Shown in pieces: positions 49,957 through 62,960 of a stretch of DNA of 64,000 nt. A model generated the notes under the pieces. The model ran no database searches. It was given only the letters and a program-made list of their open reading frames with translations, and was not told the DNA's origin. Origin of the DNA: Talpa occidentalis (lineage: Eukaryota > Chordata > Mammalia > Eulipotyphla > Talpidae). The stretch lies in contig NW_023603184.1 of assembly GCF_014898055.3 (NCBI RefSeq), forward strand, positions 148,556,149 to 148,620,148, read 5' to 3'. Numbering within the stretch: position 1 is the first letter of the stretch; the number at the start of each line of letters is the position of its first letter. The position numbers and the translations under genes are program-made.

Positions 49957-52900
49957 TGCATCCTGAATAATGTCTTACAATCACAATCAACTTTGATTAC
50001 TTGTTGCTATGGAATTTTGCTCAGTGAAAAATTCTTCATCTGCTGCTCCTAATTCAGTTCAAGTTTCAGCACCTAAAAAGACATTCTGACTCGAATGAGG
50101 GACAGAACATCAAATCTTTAATAGTTTTAGTCTTCACTCTAGCCATGCCTAGCTAAGGACTGCTAAGAAAAGGAAAAAAAAAAAGAGAGAAAGAATAATA
50201 TTTCCTAAGCACTCCAATGCAGGTCTGAGAGAAGAACTATCTGGAAGGCTTTCGTTTTCAGGATGGAAATTTTGTCGTAACAGCTTGAGAAGGAGAGAAA
50301 AAGCCATTTGTCAAGAATCATTTTAAAACTCAAGCTGTTGGTTGGGAAGCAACTCCCCATTAGAAATTTCATGTTAACTTGTTTTTCCCAAAGAAAACAA
50401 AAGTTCAGTGCTTGTCAAAAAGATCCTAGTGATCTTCTGCTATGTTTGGTGGAGAAAAAGGAAAAAAAATCCACCTGACCAGATGAAGTCAGCAAACCCT
50501 TCTTTAAAAAGGCAGAGGCTGCATTAGCTGTGACGGCACAGACTCGCCTCAGATGCTGAAATCCCCACGACTCAAGAGAATGAACATTTGTATTGTCAGT
50601 TCCCCGGTGGCTCTTCTCTACTGCCGTTCAAGAATGGAACTGAGATGAAAGTCGAAATAATTAGAGGTGGAATGGAGAGATTTTTGAAACGGTGGCTTCG
50701 TGATGTCCATCTGTTTCCCAGAATTTCTGTTCCTCTAAGTTTCTGGTTAGGATGGGCCACAAAAGATGTTCTCAGGGATGTTTTGAGGATGGGAAGACAC
50801 AGCAGCCATTTTGTAGGTGTGGAGAGTGATCATGAGCTGTGGGCTCTCCCCCACCTGGCATCACCATCACCTGTGCCTACAACCACTCACCTTCCCCCGA
50901 TCAACTGGTCAACTCCTGAACTGGGCGTATGGGTGGCTCAGGAGGGGGAGCCCTGGTTCCTACAGGACATCTGTTTCATTAAGATGGGCAGTGGTGAGCA
51001 TGGCTGAGCCTGCCACGCTTTCCCCGGAGGCTTCCGCAGCAACCTGAAGGCCTGTCCATTCTTGAGGGCCTCCAACCTGGTCTCCTCCAGTTTATGTCCA
51101 TCTTTCCCTCTAACTCCCTCTCTGCGGACTTCAAACTCCAGCACCAGACACGATGAGAATGGCCTCATGGGTGCGTTGGAGCAACTACAGAGAGGCACAG
51201 CCGTCGAGCACACAGGGGCTGCCCTCTGGGGAGCTCTAGCCGCTGTCAATGGAAATATAACTCACCTTGATAATCTGTGAATTTATACTTGATATTGAAA
51301 GAGAGAAATCAAGTGTAATCAACCACTGATGAGTTTCAGAGATGTGATTAAGTTAGAGAGCTCGAGAAGATTCAACCTGAGGTAGGGAATCAGTAGGAAA
51401 CGTACACAGTGAGAGGTTTATGGCGTGGATTTGGCTTACGTGAGTGTGGGGGTTTGCTGGGTGAGTCTGACATTATGGGGGGTCTCAGGAAGGGCCGGCC
51501 AGGATTCGAAGGCACAAGATGAAGCTGCTGCTACTGGCAGAATCTTTTCTTCAACAAGAACGACTCAGCTTAGCCCTCTGGGGCCTTTCAGTGGATTCAG
51601 TCAGCCTTCCATACTCTGAATAAACAAGTCGCCTCATTTATCAACAATCCACTGGTTATGGACTTCAGTCAAGTCTCCAAAACACAGTGACACCTGCATT
51701 TAACAATTATAACCTCCTAGAAAGAAAGAAAAAGACACAATTATAACCACAGGAGCAACCTTGGAGTTCTGGTTTACATCTCTAACTTTAATTGACAATA
51801 ACTGGAGTATAAAATTCTCACAGGGAAATTAAGTCAATAAACCCATCACCTTTCCTCGACTTTAACTACCTTATATGGCCCCAGCAGTGAGTCCTTCAGG
51901 CTGTGTGACTCTGGTTACAATTTCCACTTGATAGAATCTGTGTCAGGTCAGGAGCTCCAGCCTCTTGAGCTATGGAAACGTATTTTTAGGCAACTTAGAA
52001 TTGAAAATGAGTCCTCTGCCCCTGCTGAAGTGACTGGACAGATCAACCCCAAATCTAGACAGGCTGACAGTCTAGTAACTGTCTTTTGAAGCCCATGTAC
52101 GAAGCAGTCAAGATTATTGAGATAGATAACAACAGAGAGGTGATTTGAGAGTTCCAAGTATATTGAATTTCTGGGGTTGGGTTTCCCAATGAATCTATAA
52201 AATCCTCACATACATTTGAGTTTTCATTCCTTACATAATGGCTCCTTTCAGTTAAATTTAATTCCAATTTTCTTTCATTTTTCTGGCACCTTTATCTAAA
52301 TATGAAATTTTAGTTTGATAGCATCCAAACATTCGTAATAGAGAATGATTTCTTACTGTTCTTGTAAGTCCATCAACCACGATCATCATTCTTTCACGCT
52401 CCTTACCTCTGAAATGTCCAATCCCTTTGAAAGGGAAGGTTTTTTTGACTTCAAAATTCATCGGAAATGAATTTTGTCACTAATCTTTTGTTCCTTCTAA
52501 GTTACTTTAAAAAATTCACCATTTCTCAAATCGAAAGTGTAATATTCCTTTTCCTGTTGAGAAAAATGATCTCTCCTTTCACTCTGAAGCTTAGTTTTAA
52601 AGCTCTGCAACACTCAGCATTCCACAGTCATGACAATCTAAATTCATAGCAACGTCGACAAGCCCCTCGGCCCACTGCCTGCTTGTATCATTGAAGAAGT
52701 GTCTAACAAATTCCCCAAATTTCAACTATTTAAGAATTTCCTCAATCTCTATTAGAATGACAAGTAACCCTAAACTTTTGGGGTTCTTCGGTAACTTCCT
52801 GTGTGGCTTATTTTTGTTGCTGCTTTTAACTTGTCAATTTCTTCTGTAAATGCGTGAATCATACCTTATAAAATTGATTCTCCTGTCTTTTCTCAGAAAA

Positions 52901-52959
52901 ATCAGAGTGATAATCCTGATTTTAGCCACTTAGAATAAAGGCTACATTTTCTGACTGTC

Positions 52960-53365
52960 CGTGCTGGTTTACACACACCAGCTCTTACTGTGAGTAAGTG
53001 CTGGCCAATGTGATTGCAGCAGAAACATGGAAGTGGGGGCTTCCAAGAACCCCCTGAGAGTCAGCAGCCTTCCCCGGGAGATCAGCCCCTTCTGTTTCTG
53101 CTGGTTCTTCTGCTTCTTCCTTAGTCCTGGAATCCAGTCTGCGAGCGCTGGGAGTCATCCACCTTGGGCTGCAAAGCAAACCCAAGAATGGAAACCAGGT
53201 GATAGGCAGGTAAATCAGGGAGGAGCCTGGGTCTTTGGTGGTCCTGGAGCAGCTAGGCCAGCCCCGGGGCTGGGGTGTGCGCTCTTCGGAAGAGGACAAA
53301 ACCTACCATTTTGTTTAAGCTGCTGTATTTGTACATTCTGCTGAAAAGAACAGAAACTCATCTCG
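52960..53365 (+). mobile_element. MLT1-like (MaLR) solo LTR
   Basis: GTGCTGGCCAATGTGATTGC, AGCAGAAACATGGAAGTG, GAAACCAGGTGATAGG, AGGAGCCTGGGTC and TTTTGTTTAAGCTGCTGTAT occur in MLT1 order. Confidence 0.55.
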
Positions 53366-53969
53366 ATTAATATGGAATATAATATAGTTTTGAAAATTAT
53401 TAAATTCCTCACAAAATTCAAAAGAAATAGCTATAGGAGGATATATATTTTTAGGGAAGATACAGGTGCACATGTAGTTGTACAGTGATTTACACACGCA
53501 GTGATTAGCTTCAGGAAGGGTGTTACGACTCCTCTCTGATTGCACGATCCAGCCTCCCGTTGGTGCGTTATCACAGGCCATGCCACCATTTTATCACAAC
53601 CAGTTTTGATTTTTTTTTTGTAGAAACACTTTTATAACTGGTGTGTGTTGCTTCCAGTTACCCCTTTGTTAATGAAGAAAAGCCAAACAACAGCAACTGC
53701 TTTTAACTAACTGTCCATAACATCTATAAGTCACTAGATTGGCCGTTGTTCTTTCACAGGATCCAAAAATATGCTGTGTGGTATCCTCTATTCTTAGACA
53801 TTGATGGCCTCACCATGATGGCCTCACCCTGTTCTTCAGTCATCACCAGGCTCCAAGGCGGCCACAATGAGCCTCCTCGCCCCACTGCGTTCTCATGTGT
53901 TCTCACCTGCATGGATCAGGGCTGGCCCTTGTGCCGATGGACTATGGTGGAAATGATAATGCAGGACAC

Positions 53970-54340
53970 ATGAGGCCAGGTCATGAAAGCTATTTCAGCT
54001 TCCACTTTGGTCTCTTGCATCACTTACTCCCGGAGAAGCTAGTGCTGTGTCGTGAAGGCGGCCTTTCGGCTCTAGCCAGGTGGAGAGGGAACCTCTCGTC
54101 ACCCCAAGCAGCCTGCACAGAGGGGACCTCCCGCAGTGGGCTCTGCTGCCCGGCCAAGCCCGGGGACGTCAGCAGCCCTGGCCAGCCCCTCGGCCCAGTG
54201 AATGAGAGACGGGTCGGGACCACCTAACCCAGCTGTCCTGGGGTCCCGATGCGCAGAATCTTGCAGAGGTAGATCCTGAAGAGCGTTCTTTCGAGCCACT
54301 CTGTTTTGTGGTGATTGTTTAAATGTAACAACAGTGAACA
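53970..54340 (+). mobile_element. MLT1-like (MaLR) solo LTR
   Basis: TGAGGCCAGGTCATGAAAGC, TTCAGCTTCCACTTTGGTCT, CTTGCATCACTTACTCCCGG, GAGACGGGTCGGGACCACCT and TCGAGCCACTCTGTTTTGTG correspond to successive blocks of MLT1-type LTRs. It lies about 600 bp from the previous LTR in the same orientation. Confidence 0.6.
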
Positions 54341-55764
54341 ATAAATATGCTAGTGATTTATTGTAGAAATTTGCCCATTTTATAGAAACCAAACTGAATT
54401 CATTACTTTTGTTCTTAGGTTAATTTCTAATAATTCACCAAAGGTTTTTTTTTTAATAATTAACTATTTATTTTCTTACATCATTGTTCATTTTTGCGCG
54501 GTGTTCGATTTCTCCCCTCGGGGTGGTCTCTGTCCTTCTCTCACCACCGTAGCACCCGAATCCACCAGAGGGTTTTTTTCTTTTTTTTTCCCCCAGAAAA
54601 ACAAAAACTCAATACTGGAAAACACAGATGTCTGATAAATATATTCAACTGTAAATTTCAGTTACATTTATTCTTTTTCTCAACTTGTTTTGGGTGATTA
54701 GATGGTAATTTATCAGCTCTTCTTTGTTTAAAATTCTTAATTTTCAAAAAGTATATCTACTCCAAAATCATTGTTATTCCAGTTATATTTCATTTCAAAT
54801 TCATTGAAAATTTCTGGAACAATTTCCCCAGATAAAAATGTCTTGTGTTATAAGTGAATTTTTTTGCATTACTGATTTTCTTATTGGCATAACAGTTGGC
54901 ATGAGTAAAACATTGAAGTGCTGCACCCTTAGTTACTATATTCAAAGTACGAAATCACAAATTCAAGGCTCTTTGATATTTTACAGTTGGCCTGGAATTT
55001 TTTTTTTTTTTAATATTCTGAAGGACGATTTAATTGTTATCCATGACCCAAATACCCTGTGTCTTCATGTTATAATGTCTAGATTGGGGGTCTATGTTCT
55101 GGTTTTAATCCTCTAAATCACATCTACAGAGTATGGTCTTTGCCTTTCTCCAGTATATGGATTCCCAGCAGCCAGGTCTTTCCAGACCGCCTGGGCCTTG
55201 CAATTTTACTAGGCCCACCCAGAGGCCCTGGGGGGTCTTATGGAAGCCATCATAGAAGACAAGAGGCAAGAACTACTTCAAAGTCTCAAGGAAACACTAA
55301 GCTCTCTATAGAGTGGTAGTGAATGTAGGCAGAGGGGGGCATGGTAGCTCCCCCTTACTCTCCATGGCAAGAAGTCCCAAGTCTACCCTTCTTTGGTTAC
55401 ATAGAGCAAAGGTTTCAAAATGCTGAGAGGTTTTGATAAGATCTAGTTGACCAGGCAGATGGAAGACAATCCTTTCCCATGAAGCACCTGGAATTCTGGA
55501 CAAGGAGGAAGAACAGAAGGCACAGGTGGGTCTGTGATATTTCTTACCAAGTTGAGAAAAATAACCTCCCTTCTGGGGGTAGACTTGAACCTGAGCAGCT
55601 AACTTTGAAGACAGGCGCCTTGTTAAGGGAGCCTGCTTGAGGGAACTGCCTCGCGGCTGGAGGAGGAACATGGAGGAGCATGGACATGGCAGGCATGGCT
55701 CACGGCCTGCACCACATGGTGTTGGTGGTTCTGCCTGTGTGCGCTGAGACCTCCTGGCTCCGAG

Positions 55765-55925
55765 TGTCGGAGACCTGGGGTTTGATCCTGGTCACCAATG
55801 AGGACCCTTTGGAAAAGTTTACCCAGACTCATTAGATCCTAGTCTTCCCATCAATAAAATCAGGATATAAAACTTCTTCCAAAGAGCTGTTGTCAGGACT
55901 GGATGCAGAGGAGAGCCTCTTCTTC
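55765..55925 (+). mobile_element. MIR SINE fragment
   Basis: GGAGACCTGGGGTTTGATCC, AGTCTTCCCATCAATAAAAT and AGAGCTGTTGTCAGGACTGG follow MIR order. Confidence 0.55.
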
Positions 55926-56454
55926 CCTCTGGGCTCTGCTTGGGCTGATTGAGTAATCAAAAGAACATCAGGCAGATTAATAGGAGAAAAGAAGCAAATT
56001 TAATTACAAACATATGGGGAATCTACATATATATGGATTCTGAAGACAATTAGGCAAAATGGGGATGTATATCCTGAGCTAAGGAATGTGGGGGGTGGGC
56101 TGGGACTTCAAGGAAAGGGGAGGGAAATTCATAGAGGGAGTGGAGATAGTAAGATTATTTCTGGCAAAACCCCCAAATCTGGGTAATACCCCCAATTTTC
56201 ATTTTTTTCTGGGTAATTAGGGGACAATAAAGGTTTCTCATGAGTCTGCAGGACCTTGACTGAACCCAGGTCAAAATAACCCACAGCCCAACATGCTTTG
56301 GGGAGGCCTGCTCAGTGCTTCATGCAATGCTGGCTGAGCGCTCAGTATCTGCTAGCAAATGTGCTCACCACCGGGCAGCTATGGGTGTGTTCACCATGCA
56401 GGTGACAGGAGGGCTTGCCTACTCAGCTGCTCTGACAATTACCAGACTGGGTGA

Positions 56455-56740
56455 CTTGTTGTTTAACAAATACTCACCTGCACAGTCTTGGAGGCGGAAC
56501 ACCTGAGAACAGGTGCTGGCAGCTCCTGCATCTGGGGTGAGCTCACTTCCAGGCTTACAAAGACCTTCTCATTGTGTCCTCGCAGGGCAGAGGAGAGAGA
56601 GAAAGAGAGAGTGAGAGAAAGAGAGAGCCCATGTCTCTTGCTCTTTTATAAGGGCACGAATCTAGTTCATGGAGGCACCACCCTTATGAGCTAATCACCT
56701 TCCAAAGCCCCCCCTCCAAATACCATCACATAGAGTTTCA
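56455..56740 (-). mobile_element. MaLR-type LTR remnant, antisense, with GA-rich tract
   Basis: CTTCTCATTGTGTCCTCGCA, GTCTCTTGCTCTTTTATAAG, GGCACCACCCTTATGAGCTA and TCCAAATACCATCACATAGA are antisense MLT1/MST-type blocks. A purine tract (56590-56640, GAGA-rich) sits inside, as often seen in these LTRs. Confidence 0.55.
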
Positions 56741-58657
56741 GGCTTAGCACAGGGATCTGGGGAGAAGGCTCAGAGGTCCAGCCGCAGCACAGCTGGGATG
56801 TGAACTCTCCTCTCTCCTCCTTGGCCCCCCAGTCACCCCCGGCTACACCAAAGCCGAGACAAAGACTTGACAGAAGACGTCTAAGCCCAAAGCCCTGGGT
56901 TCTTGTATAGTGAGCTTTTCCGCTCACAAGGACTAGAGAGGTCAGGAGGCAGAGGGGAGTTAGCTGGAAAGGGCTCACTGGGTAGGAGGAGGAAGGTGCG
57001 TTGGGTGGTCCGGAGGATAGAGTGGAGGAGCCCGTGACCATGCTGTGTCCTGTTGCGTGGCCTTGCTGCCACATCTTCCAGGGACACCCGCTGCCCTACA
57101 GGCCAGACACTTGTAACCTGCCTCCGAGTCGGGGCTGGGGACCAGGCACCCTGTCCCAGGGAAGGGTGTGAAGCGGAAACCTTGACCCTGACCAGACGGT
57201 GGTGGTGAAGGACCAGCTGAGAACACACACCCGTGCCCTGCCCAACCCCCACCACCCTCTTCACCACCCACTGTGGGGCCCGGGCTGGTGCTCACTCACA
57301 CACCAGGGGAACGCAACGCGGCTCACACATGCTCGGACAGCGGGACCGTAGAAGCTCATTCTACGGAGTTCACGTGGCTATCAAATTCTGGTTTAAAAAA
57401 TGATGCTAAAAGAAGGTTGTTTCTTTCAGCATCACCAAAGTACCAAAGAAAGGACACGCCAGCCTCAGGAGGGTGCAGTCACAATGGGGCGTCCGCAGGA
57501 TGCTGGGTTTGGCTTGCTGCTTCATTAACTGGCCCGACCCTTTCTTCTGGGTCAGTGGAACCTGCTAGTGGCGAGAGTGGGGGTGCCCCAGGCTCTGCTG
57601 CACCGTCCCCACATGCCCTGGAGACACCCTGTAAGTCTGACCCTCGGCCTGCCTCCAGCGGGGCTGCCGGGCCACCGCACCCCCGGGAGAGTGGGGCGCA
57701 CACGCCAGCTGACAGTTGTCCTCAGGACAAAGCAGCTCACACTCGGCCTATGTCCGGACTTGAAAAAGGGGTTGGAAATGGAGGTCATGTTGTTCCACGT
57801 TATTTTCACTCTAATATTTTAACCATCCAACCGCGACGCGGTCCCAGGAATGGCCCTACTCCGCCAGCGCGCGGCCATCCCTGTGCCAGCCGTGGGCACT
57901 GCCGCCAGCCCCCGAGAGCACACTTTCTAGACCATGTCTTACAATGGCTGGGGGTGAGCCAGGTGAGGGCCCGGGCCACACCAGCGTAGGCACCCATTGC
58001 TCCTGGCCCGGGCCCCCAGCTCAGCAGACGCTGCCCAGCCCCGCGGCCTGGAGGAGAACCGAGCCTGCCTGTGCACTCAGGAGGCTAATCCGACCTGGAT
58101 CTTTTGCACTGGCCCCGCCCCCGAGTCCCTGTGGGGAGGCAGAGGTGAGTCTACCCAGCCCTGCCCTGGCAGCCCAAGGTGGGCGTCTGCCACCCAGGGC
58201 GTCTTGTCCTGGGGATGGGGCCCTGGGGATGGGTCCTGGGTCGGGATCACGTCTGTCCACGCTGCTGGTTGTTGGCTTCTGCCCAGACGCTGGCCCGACT
58301 CCACCCCTCGTTCTGCCCACTTGTCTTGGTTGTGGTGTATACAAGGGCATTAGACCAGGTCGTGTGTTCTTCCTCTGCACGTATCCAAAAGAAATAGAGT
58401 GAAAACAAGGCTTTAGAGATTTGCAGCTCAAGGAAAGGGTTCGGAGCGGACATGCTGTCAAATTCCCACCTATGCGACAGGTTCTTGGGATTGGAACTTT
58501 AAGCAAGACGAGGGATGAGAAACTGACTTGGCCGCAGGCTAATTAATATAAGCAAGAGTTAAGTTCCTACGGCAGATTTTTGCTCACAAAAAAAAAAATT
58601 ATCAACAAACTTCTGAATACAGACCCAAAGCACCTCTACTACTCAGCAGTCATTTGT

Positions 58658-58683
58658 ATTCATTCATTCATTCATTCATTCAT
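58658..58683. repeat. (ATTC)n microsatellite
   Basis: About six and a half ATTC units ending CATCCG. Confidence 0.95.
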
Positions 58684-59484
58684 CCGTCTTCCCATCCCGC
58701 ATTCTAGTTCCAGCCTCCGGTAACCAGAGCCTCTCCTGGTAGCTCGGGGCTCAAGTCAGGACCCCGCCTGGACCGGGTGTCCTCCCACCCCAGGGCGCAT
58801 CCTGCACCCCCCACTCACTCTGACTGGGACAGGGGGGACTCACGGGTGAATCTTCCCCATGCATCTCTGTCTTTGGGGTGAGGGAGGAAACCCACACAGA
58901 TGGGCAGACTCCACGCAGGCAGAGGCCCTGTCCAGAATAGATTCTATTTTTCTCATAGACCCTGCAGTGTCCCCTTTCACTGCCCCTGGTTTCCCTGAGG
59001 CATATTCTGCAGGACCCCAGCACCAGCACCCCGGGACACACTGTCTGAAGGAGGCAGACCATGAGCCAGGGAAGGGAGAAAGCGGTAACACCAGAGCTGC
59101 TTGCGGGGAGGGAGGGCAAGGTGGCTGCAGGGAGACCAGGGCGAGAACAGGGGTCAAGGACCAGAGGGTCTCCCGGCTGAGCGCCTTCCCGCAGAGCGGA
59201 GGGATCTGAGCCCGCCAAGGTGAAATGGGCGACTCTCTCAGCAGGAGTCACAGCCTCATCCGGCAGGCAGTGGGGACAGATGCTGATGGTGGTGTGAAGA
59301 GTGACAGTGTCCTCATCAGGCAAAGTCATCTCCAGATCGCAGGGAGCTGATTTCTGAGGAGCGTGTGTGCATAAATAAATGGCCCAGAAATGAGATTCTT
59401 AGAGACTTGGCGGGAAGTAATTTGCGAACAAACCTTTCGGCAGCTCGGGATGCGAATGGCATCTCTGGGAGAGGCCGTCAGTGT

Positions 59485-59550
59485 CTCCAACACATTTTCT
59501 AATTACTAATGCTAATTACTTGCATCATCATTTGCATACCATTATGAGAC
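59485..59550. promoter_or_regulatory. Candidate homeodomain/POU motif cluster
   Basis: Two TAATTA-type homeodomain cores (CTAATTACTAATGCTAATTA, 59499-59518) are followed within 15 bp by a perfect octamer ATTTGCAT (59530-59537), in otherwise GC-balanced DNA. This density resembles conserved enhancers near developmental genes. Function is inferred only from motifs. Confidence 0.3.
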
Positions 59551-59764
59551 AGACGCTGTGGAGGACCGAGCTGCTTTTTTCCACCTTCCCATTCATGCAG
59601 GAAGGAGGAGCGTTCTACCCCGGCTAATCATTTGCCTGTGGACAGGACATCTGGGGCAGCATTGCCCCCTCCATGCCTTCTGGGAGGCTGATAGCTTCCC
59701 CTTATTGTACCTAGGACTAGGTCTGTATCTACACCTACACCGAGTCATTATCAAATCATTATAT

Positions 59765-59850
59765 ACCTCCACCCGTCCATCCATCCTCCAGCCATCTATC
59801 CAGCCATCTACCCATCTTCCATCCCGCCCCATCTATCCCTCTGCCCAATC
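59765..59850. repeat. Imperfect (CCAT/CTAT)n simple repeat
   Basis: Degenerate tetranucleotide array with repeated CCATCC, CCATCTATCC and CCATCTACCC. Confidence 0.8.
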
Positions 59851-61044
59851 TGGCATCTATGCTCCTCTCCAGTTTGCAAAGCCTTAGCTCCCACTTCAGT
59901 GATCAGGAGTCCCAGCCCTGGGGTGAGACCCCCCCACTCAGCCAGATGAGCTGCAGGTCTGGAGCGAGCCTCAGTGAGGTGAACTCTGATGACTGCGAAC
60001 GTGGGGCTAACAGTGACTTCTGCTCAGCTCCATCCATCATTTTATGTTCCCTCCCTAAGCTGGTGGTGAGGCGAAGGCCGTGGTTCTCTCACAGGCATGG
60101 TGGGTGTCTGGGCTTCCCATGCGGGCTGACTCCCAGCTCACAGCCACCTTGCTGACATCACAGACGGCAGCGACCTGAGCACAACCCCCTCCCGCAGCCC
60201 CTCACGCGAGGGCTGTCGCCTGTGAACGGAGTGTGGAGAGCAGGGATGGAGGCCGGACCGGGGTCAGGAAGATGGCTGTGACCTTTTAATTCAGGGGACA
60301 GTGTCCACGGAACAGTCCGGCGGCGACCTAGCTTTTTGCTTGTTTAAAAAAATGGCAGCAGAATATGGCAGAGAATCAAATTTATTTCTTTTTTTCTTTT
60401 AGGTTCAGAAGATAAAGCAGCCATGTCTCAGTCCACCTACACAGTCTGTATACTACTATGGCAGGAATTTCACCGCGAAACTAACCCCTGTGTTTTCCTC
60501 TCTCTACCTGTGTTTATGGATTTTTAAAACGAAAAGTGGGGAGAAGTCATTTAAAATATAGCTCATCTATTTGTGTTATTCTAACTGTGAGGTCTAAGTG
60601 TTATTTCTTTAAAAGAAATGAAGAAAGAAAAGGAAGTAAAATGGGAAACTTCTCTTGCTAAAATAAAAAGCAATTATAGTTACATTGTAAATAATGTAGA
60701 GCAGTGATTTGAGATGTGAAACATGGAGTTTTATTAACAAACGAGAGAATCAAAATGTCTTTGCAACTTGCTAAATTAAGCCTTGCTGAGTGGTGACGTG
60801 CTTGAAATGACATGTATGAAGACTAGTACAAAGTCCCCAAATGAAATTGGTTGCATTTAATTATATGTTGTTCAATGAACACAGTATGCGGCACTTGACA
60901 ATTGTTTTCTAATTCCTTTTTCTGCAGGTATAATAATGGTCTTTGCATTCTGGGATATATTCAAGCACAGATAAATGCTAATCATCACACAACTCACGCA
61001 TCAGTCTGTCATGCAGTGCCACTCCAGATTACTTTTCTGTTGTG

Positions 61045-61335
61045 TCTATCAAGTCATTGCATTCCTGTCCTCCACAGCTCCGTGGGTCAGGACCCTTGAC
61101 ATGCTCAGCTGAGGCCTCTGCTCAGGTCCCACCAGGACGCCATCATCAAGATGTTGGCCGGGTGTGTTCTCATCTGGCGGTTCGACTGGAGAAGAATCTG
61201 CTTCCAAGCAACGCTCTCTGCGGGGGAGAGCTGATCTGGTGACTGTAGGTATCTGCATCCTTGCTGCTGTCATCAGGAAGGGGACTGCTCCCAGAGAAGC
61301 CCCCCACAACCCCCCACCATGTGCCCCTCTCCATC
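61045..61335 (-). mobile_element. Old MaLR/MER-like LTR remnant, antisense
   Basis: CTCCGTGGGTCAGGACCC, CTCTGCTCAGGTCCCACC, AAGATGTTGGCCGGG, TCATCTGGCGGTTCGACTGG and AGAATCTGCTTCCAAGCAAC are antisense blocks in the same order as the element at 3238. Confidence 0.5.
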
Positions 61336-61844
61336 CCAGCTCACGATTCAATTTCTACTTTTCCTGTTTGCCGGGGAGAGGGAAGGTGTCAATCCCAGGA
61401 GCAGAGATTGCATCTTAGAGTTCTGCCAACCCCAGCCCACTTAGTTGTGTCTCCAGTCCAGTGCTGTGGGGATACCTAGGGGGCTGCTGACTTGTTTTGA
61501 GGGGCAGGGGAGAATGGAATTTTATTCTCACTTTAATTGAGAGAATTTGAGAAATGTCCCGCCTTTTTTTTTATTATTATTCAGGTATTTTGGGGAATAG
61601 TAGAACCTACTAGATTCTTTGTTCTATTCCCAGTGCTGACTAATACAAGGTGTATGGATGCTCACCCCCCCTGCCCCCAGCTCTTGTGATTCTATGGAAA
61701 CAGCCCTGTCCCCCCACCCCTGGATTAAGCTGTGTCTAGAATTTAGCTGAGCCCCCCTTCTTGCTTTGCTCCTCTCTCTCCCTCTCTTCTTCCCTCCCCC
61801 CTTACAGAGGAACCCTAAAGATGATGCTCTGAATACAGCACTTG

Positions 61845-62035
61845 TACTTGAACCCTGACTCAGGCTCTGCCCCCAGGGGCCCCCGAGATGCTGCCTGCAT
61901 ACTTCCTTACTGAGCCTCCCTAAGACTCAGTTTTCCAGTCAATAAAGTGGACATAATGAGGGGAAGAAGACCAAAGAGAAAGGATTATAAACACAGAAAG
62001 GCGCCTGAGACACTTGACAGCTCTTATCAATTCTT
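61845..62035 (+). mobile_element. MIR SINE
   Basis: TTGAACCCTGACTCAGGCTC, TACTGAGCCTCCCTAAGACT, CAGTTTTCCAGTCAATAAAG and CCTGAGACACTTGACAGCTC give a long, well-ordered MIR match. Confidence 0.65.
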
Positions 62036-62559
62036 ACAAGACAAGGAGCACGGGGGTCAGTCTATCAGGGGAGGATGTTCACTGCAGTGCAGCCCTGCTC
62101 AGACGCTCCCTTCACTTCGGAAGCAATTGCACAAGCCTCTGGGCAGCAGCCCTGGTCTGTTTTGATGCTCATGGCCGTGATCTCCCCTTGGGACTTGGCC
62201 TCTTGCAGGTGCTGCCCCAGGACACGGACCCCATGGCAGGCTGGCTGCTCTCGCTGGCAGCCCAAAGCCGGGGCTGTGAGCCCAGCTTCCCTGCGGGACC
62301 AGGAGCCAGGCCTTCGAATTCTTCAGCAACTTGCTCGGCTTCACTTTTTGAAACGAATCCGTCTCGGCTTCATTGCTTCGGTTCCTTGGCCCACTCGTCG
62401 CTCAGAGCAGCCACTTAAAGCTCAGGTCACGGAGCTCCTTCCTCAGAAGGTGTGGTGCTGGGGTGGGCAGGTAGCAGGGAGAAGACGGATAAATACTTAC
62501 CTGGCCCATCTCATGTTATTCCTGCTCCATTATGGATGACCTTAAAGTCCACGGTAAGG

Positions 62560-62960
62560 AATTTGAGTTTTACTCTAGGCCATGGGGAGTCACTAAAACA
62601 TTTTAAGCAGAGAAATGACACGAGAGGATTTGCATTATAGATTCTCTGGCTGTGTGGGGAGTGGAGGGGGAGAGGCAGGCCGCGGGAGCCACCCCCCGCC
62701 CTTGTGGTTATTCAAGAGAAAGGCGACGGGGCCAGCCTGCCTCGTGCGGCGGTCGGAAGGGCGGGGAGGTGGACCAGACCGGAGAGATCTGGAGAGCAGA
62801 CCAGCGGGCTGTGGTGATCGAGTCCATGTGGGGGGACTTGAGGGGGGAGACGGGCCGCGGGCTCTGTGCTGGGAACTGGGGTGATGGTGGGAGAAGCAGG
62901 CTCGGGAGCAGATGTGCTATGAGGACCCTGCTGAGTTGAGCGAGGACACAGGGGGGCATC
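62560..62960 (+). repeat. Unnamed old interspersed repeat
   Basis: TCTAGGCCATGGGGAGTCAC, CATTTTAAGCAGAGAAATGA, CACGAGAGGATTTGCATTAT and AGATTCTCTGGCTGTGTGGG belong to a familiar mammalian repeat. I recognise the pattern but cannot name the family with confidence. Confidence 0.4.

Noticed and set aside
60375..60540. TTTCTTTTAG followed by GTTCAGAAGATAAAG, looking like an acceptor and exon
   Set aside because: The following frame closes quickly, no donor or partner exon is evident, and no similarity is recognised.
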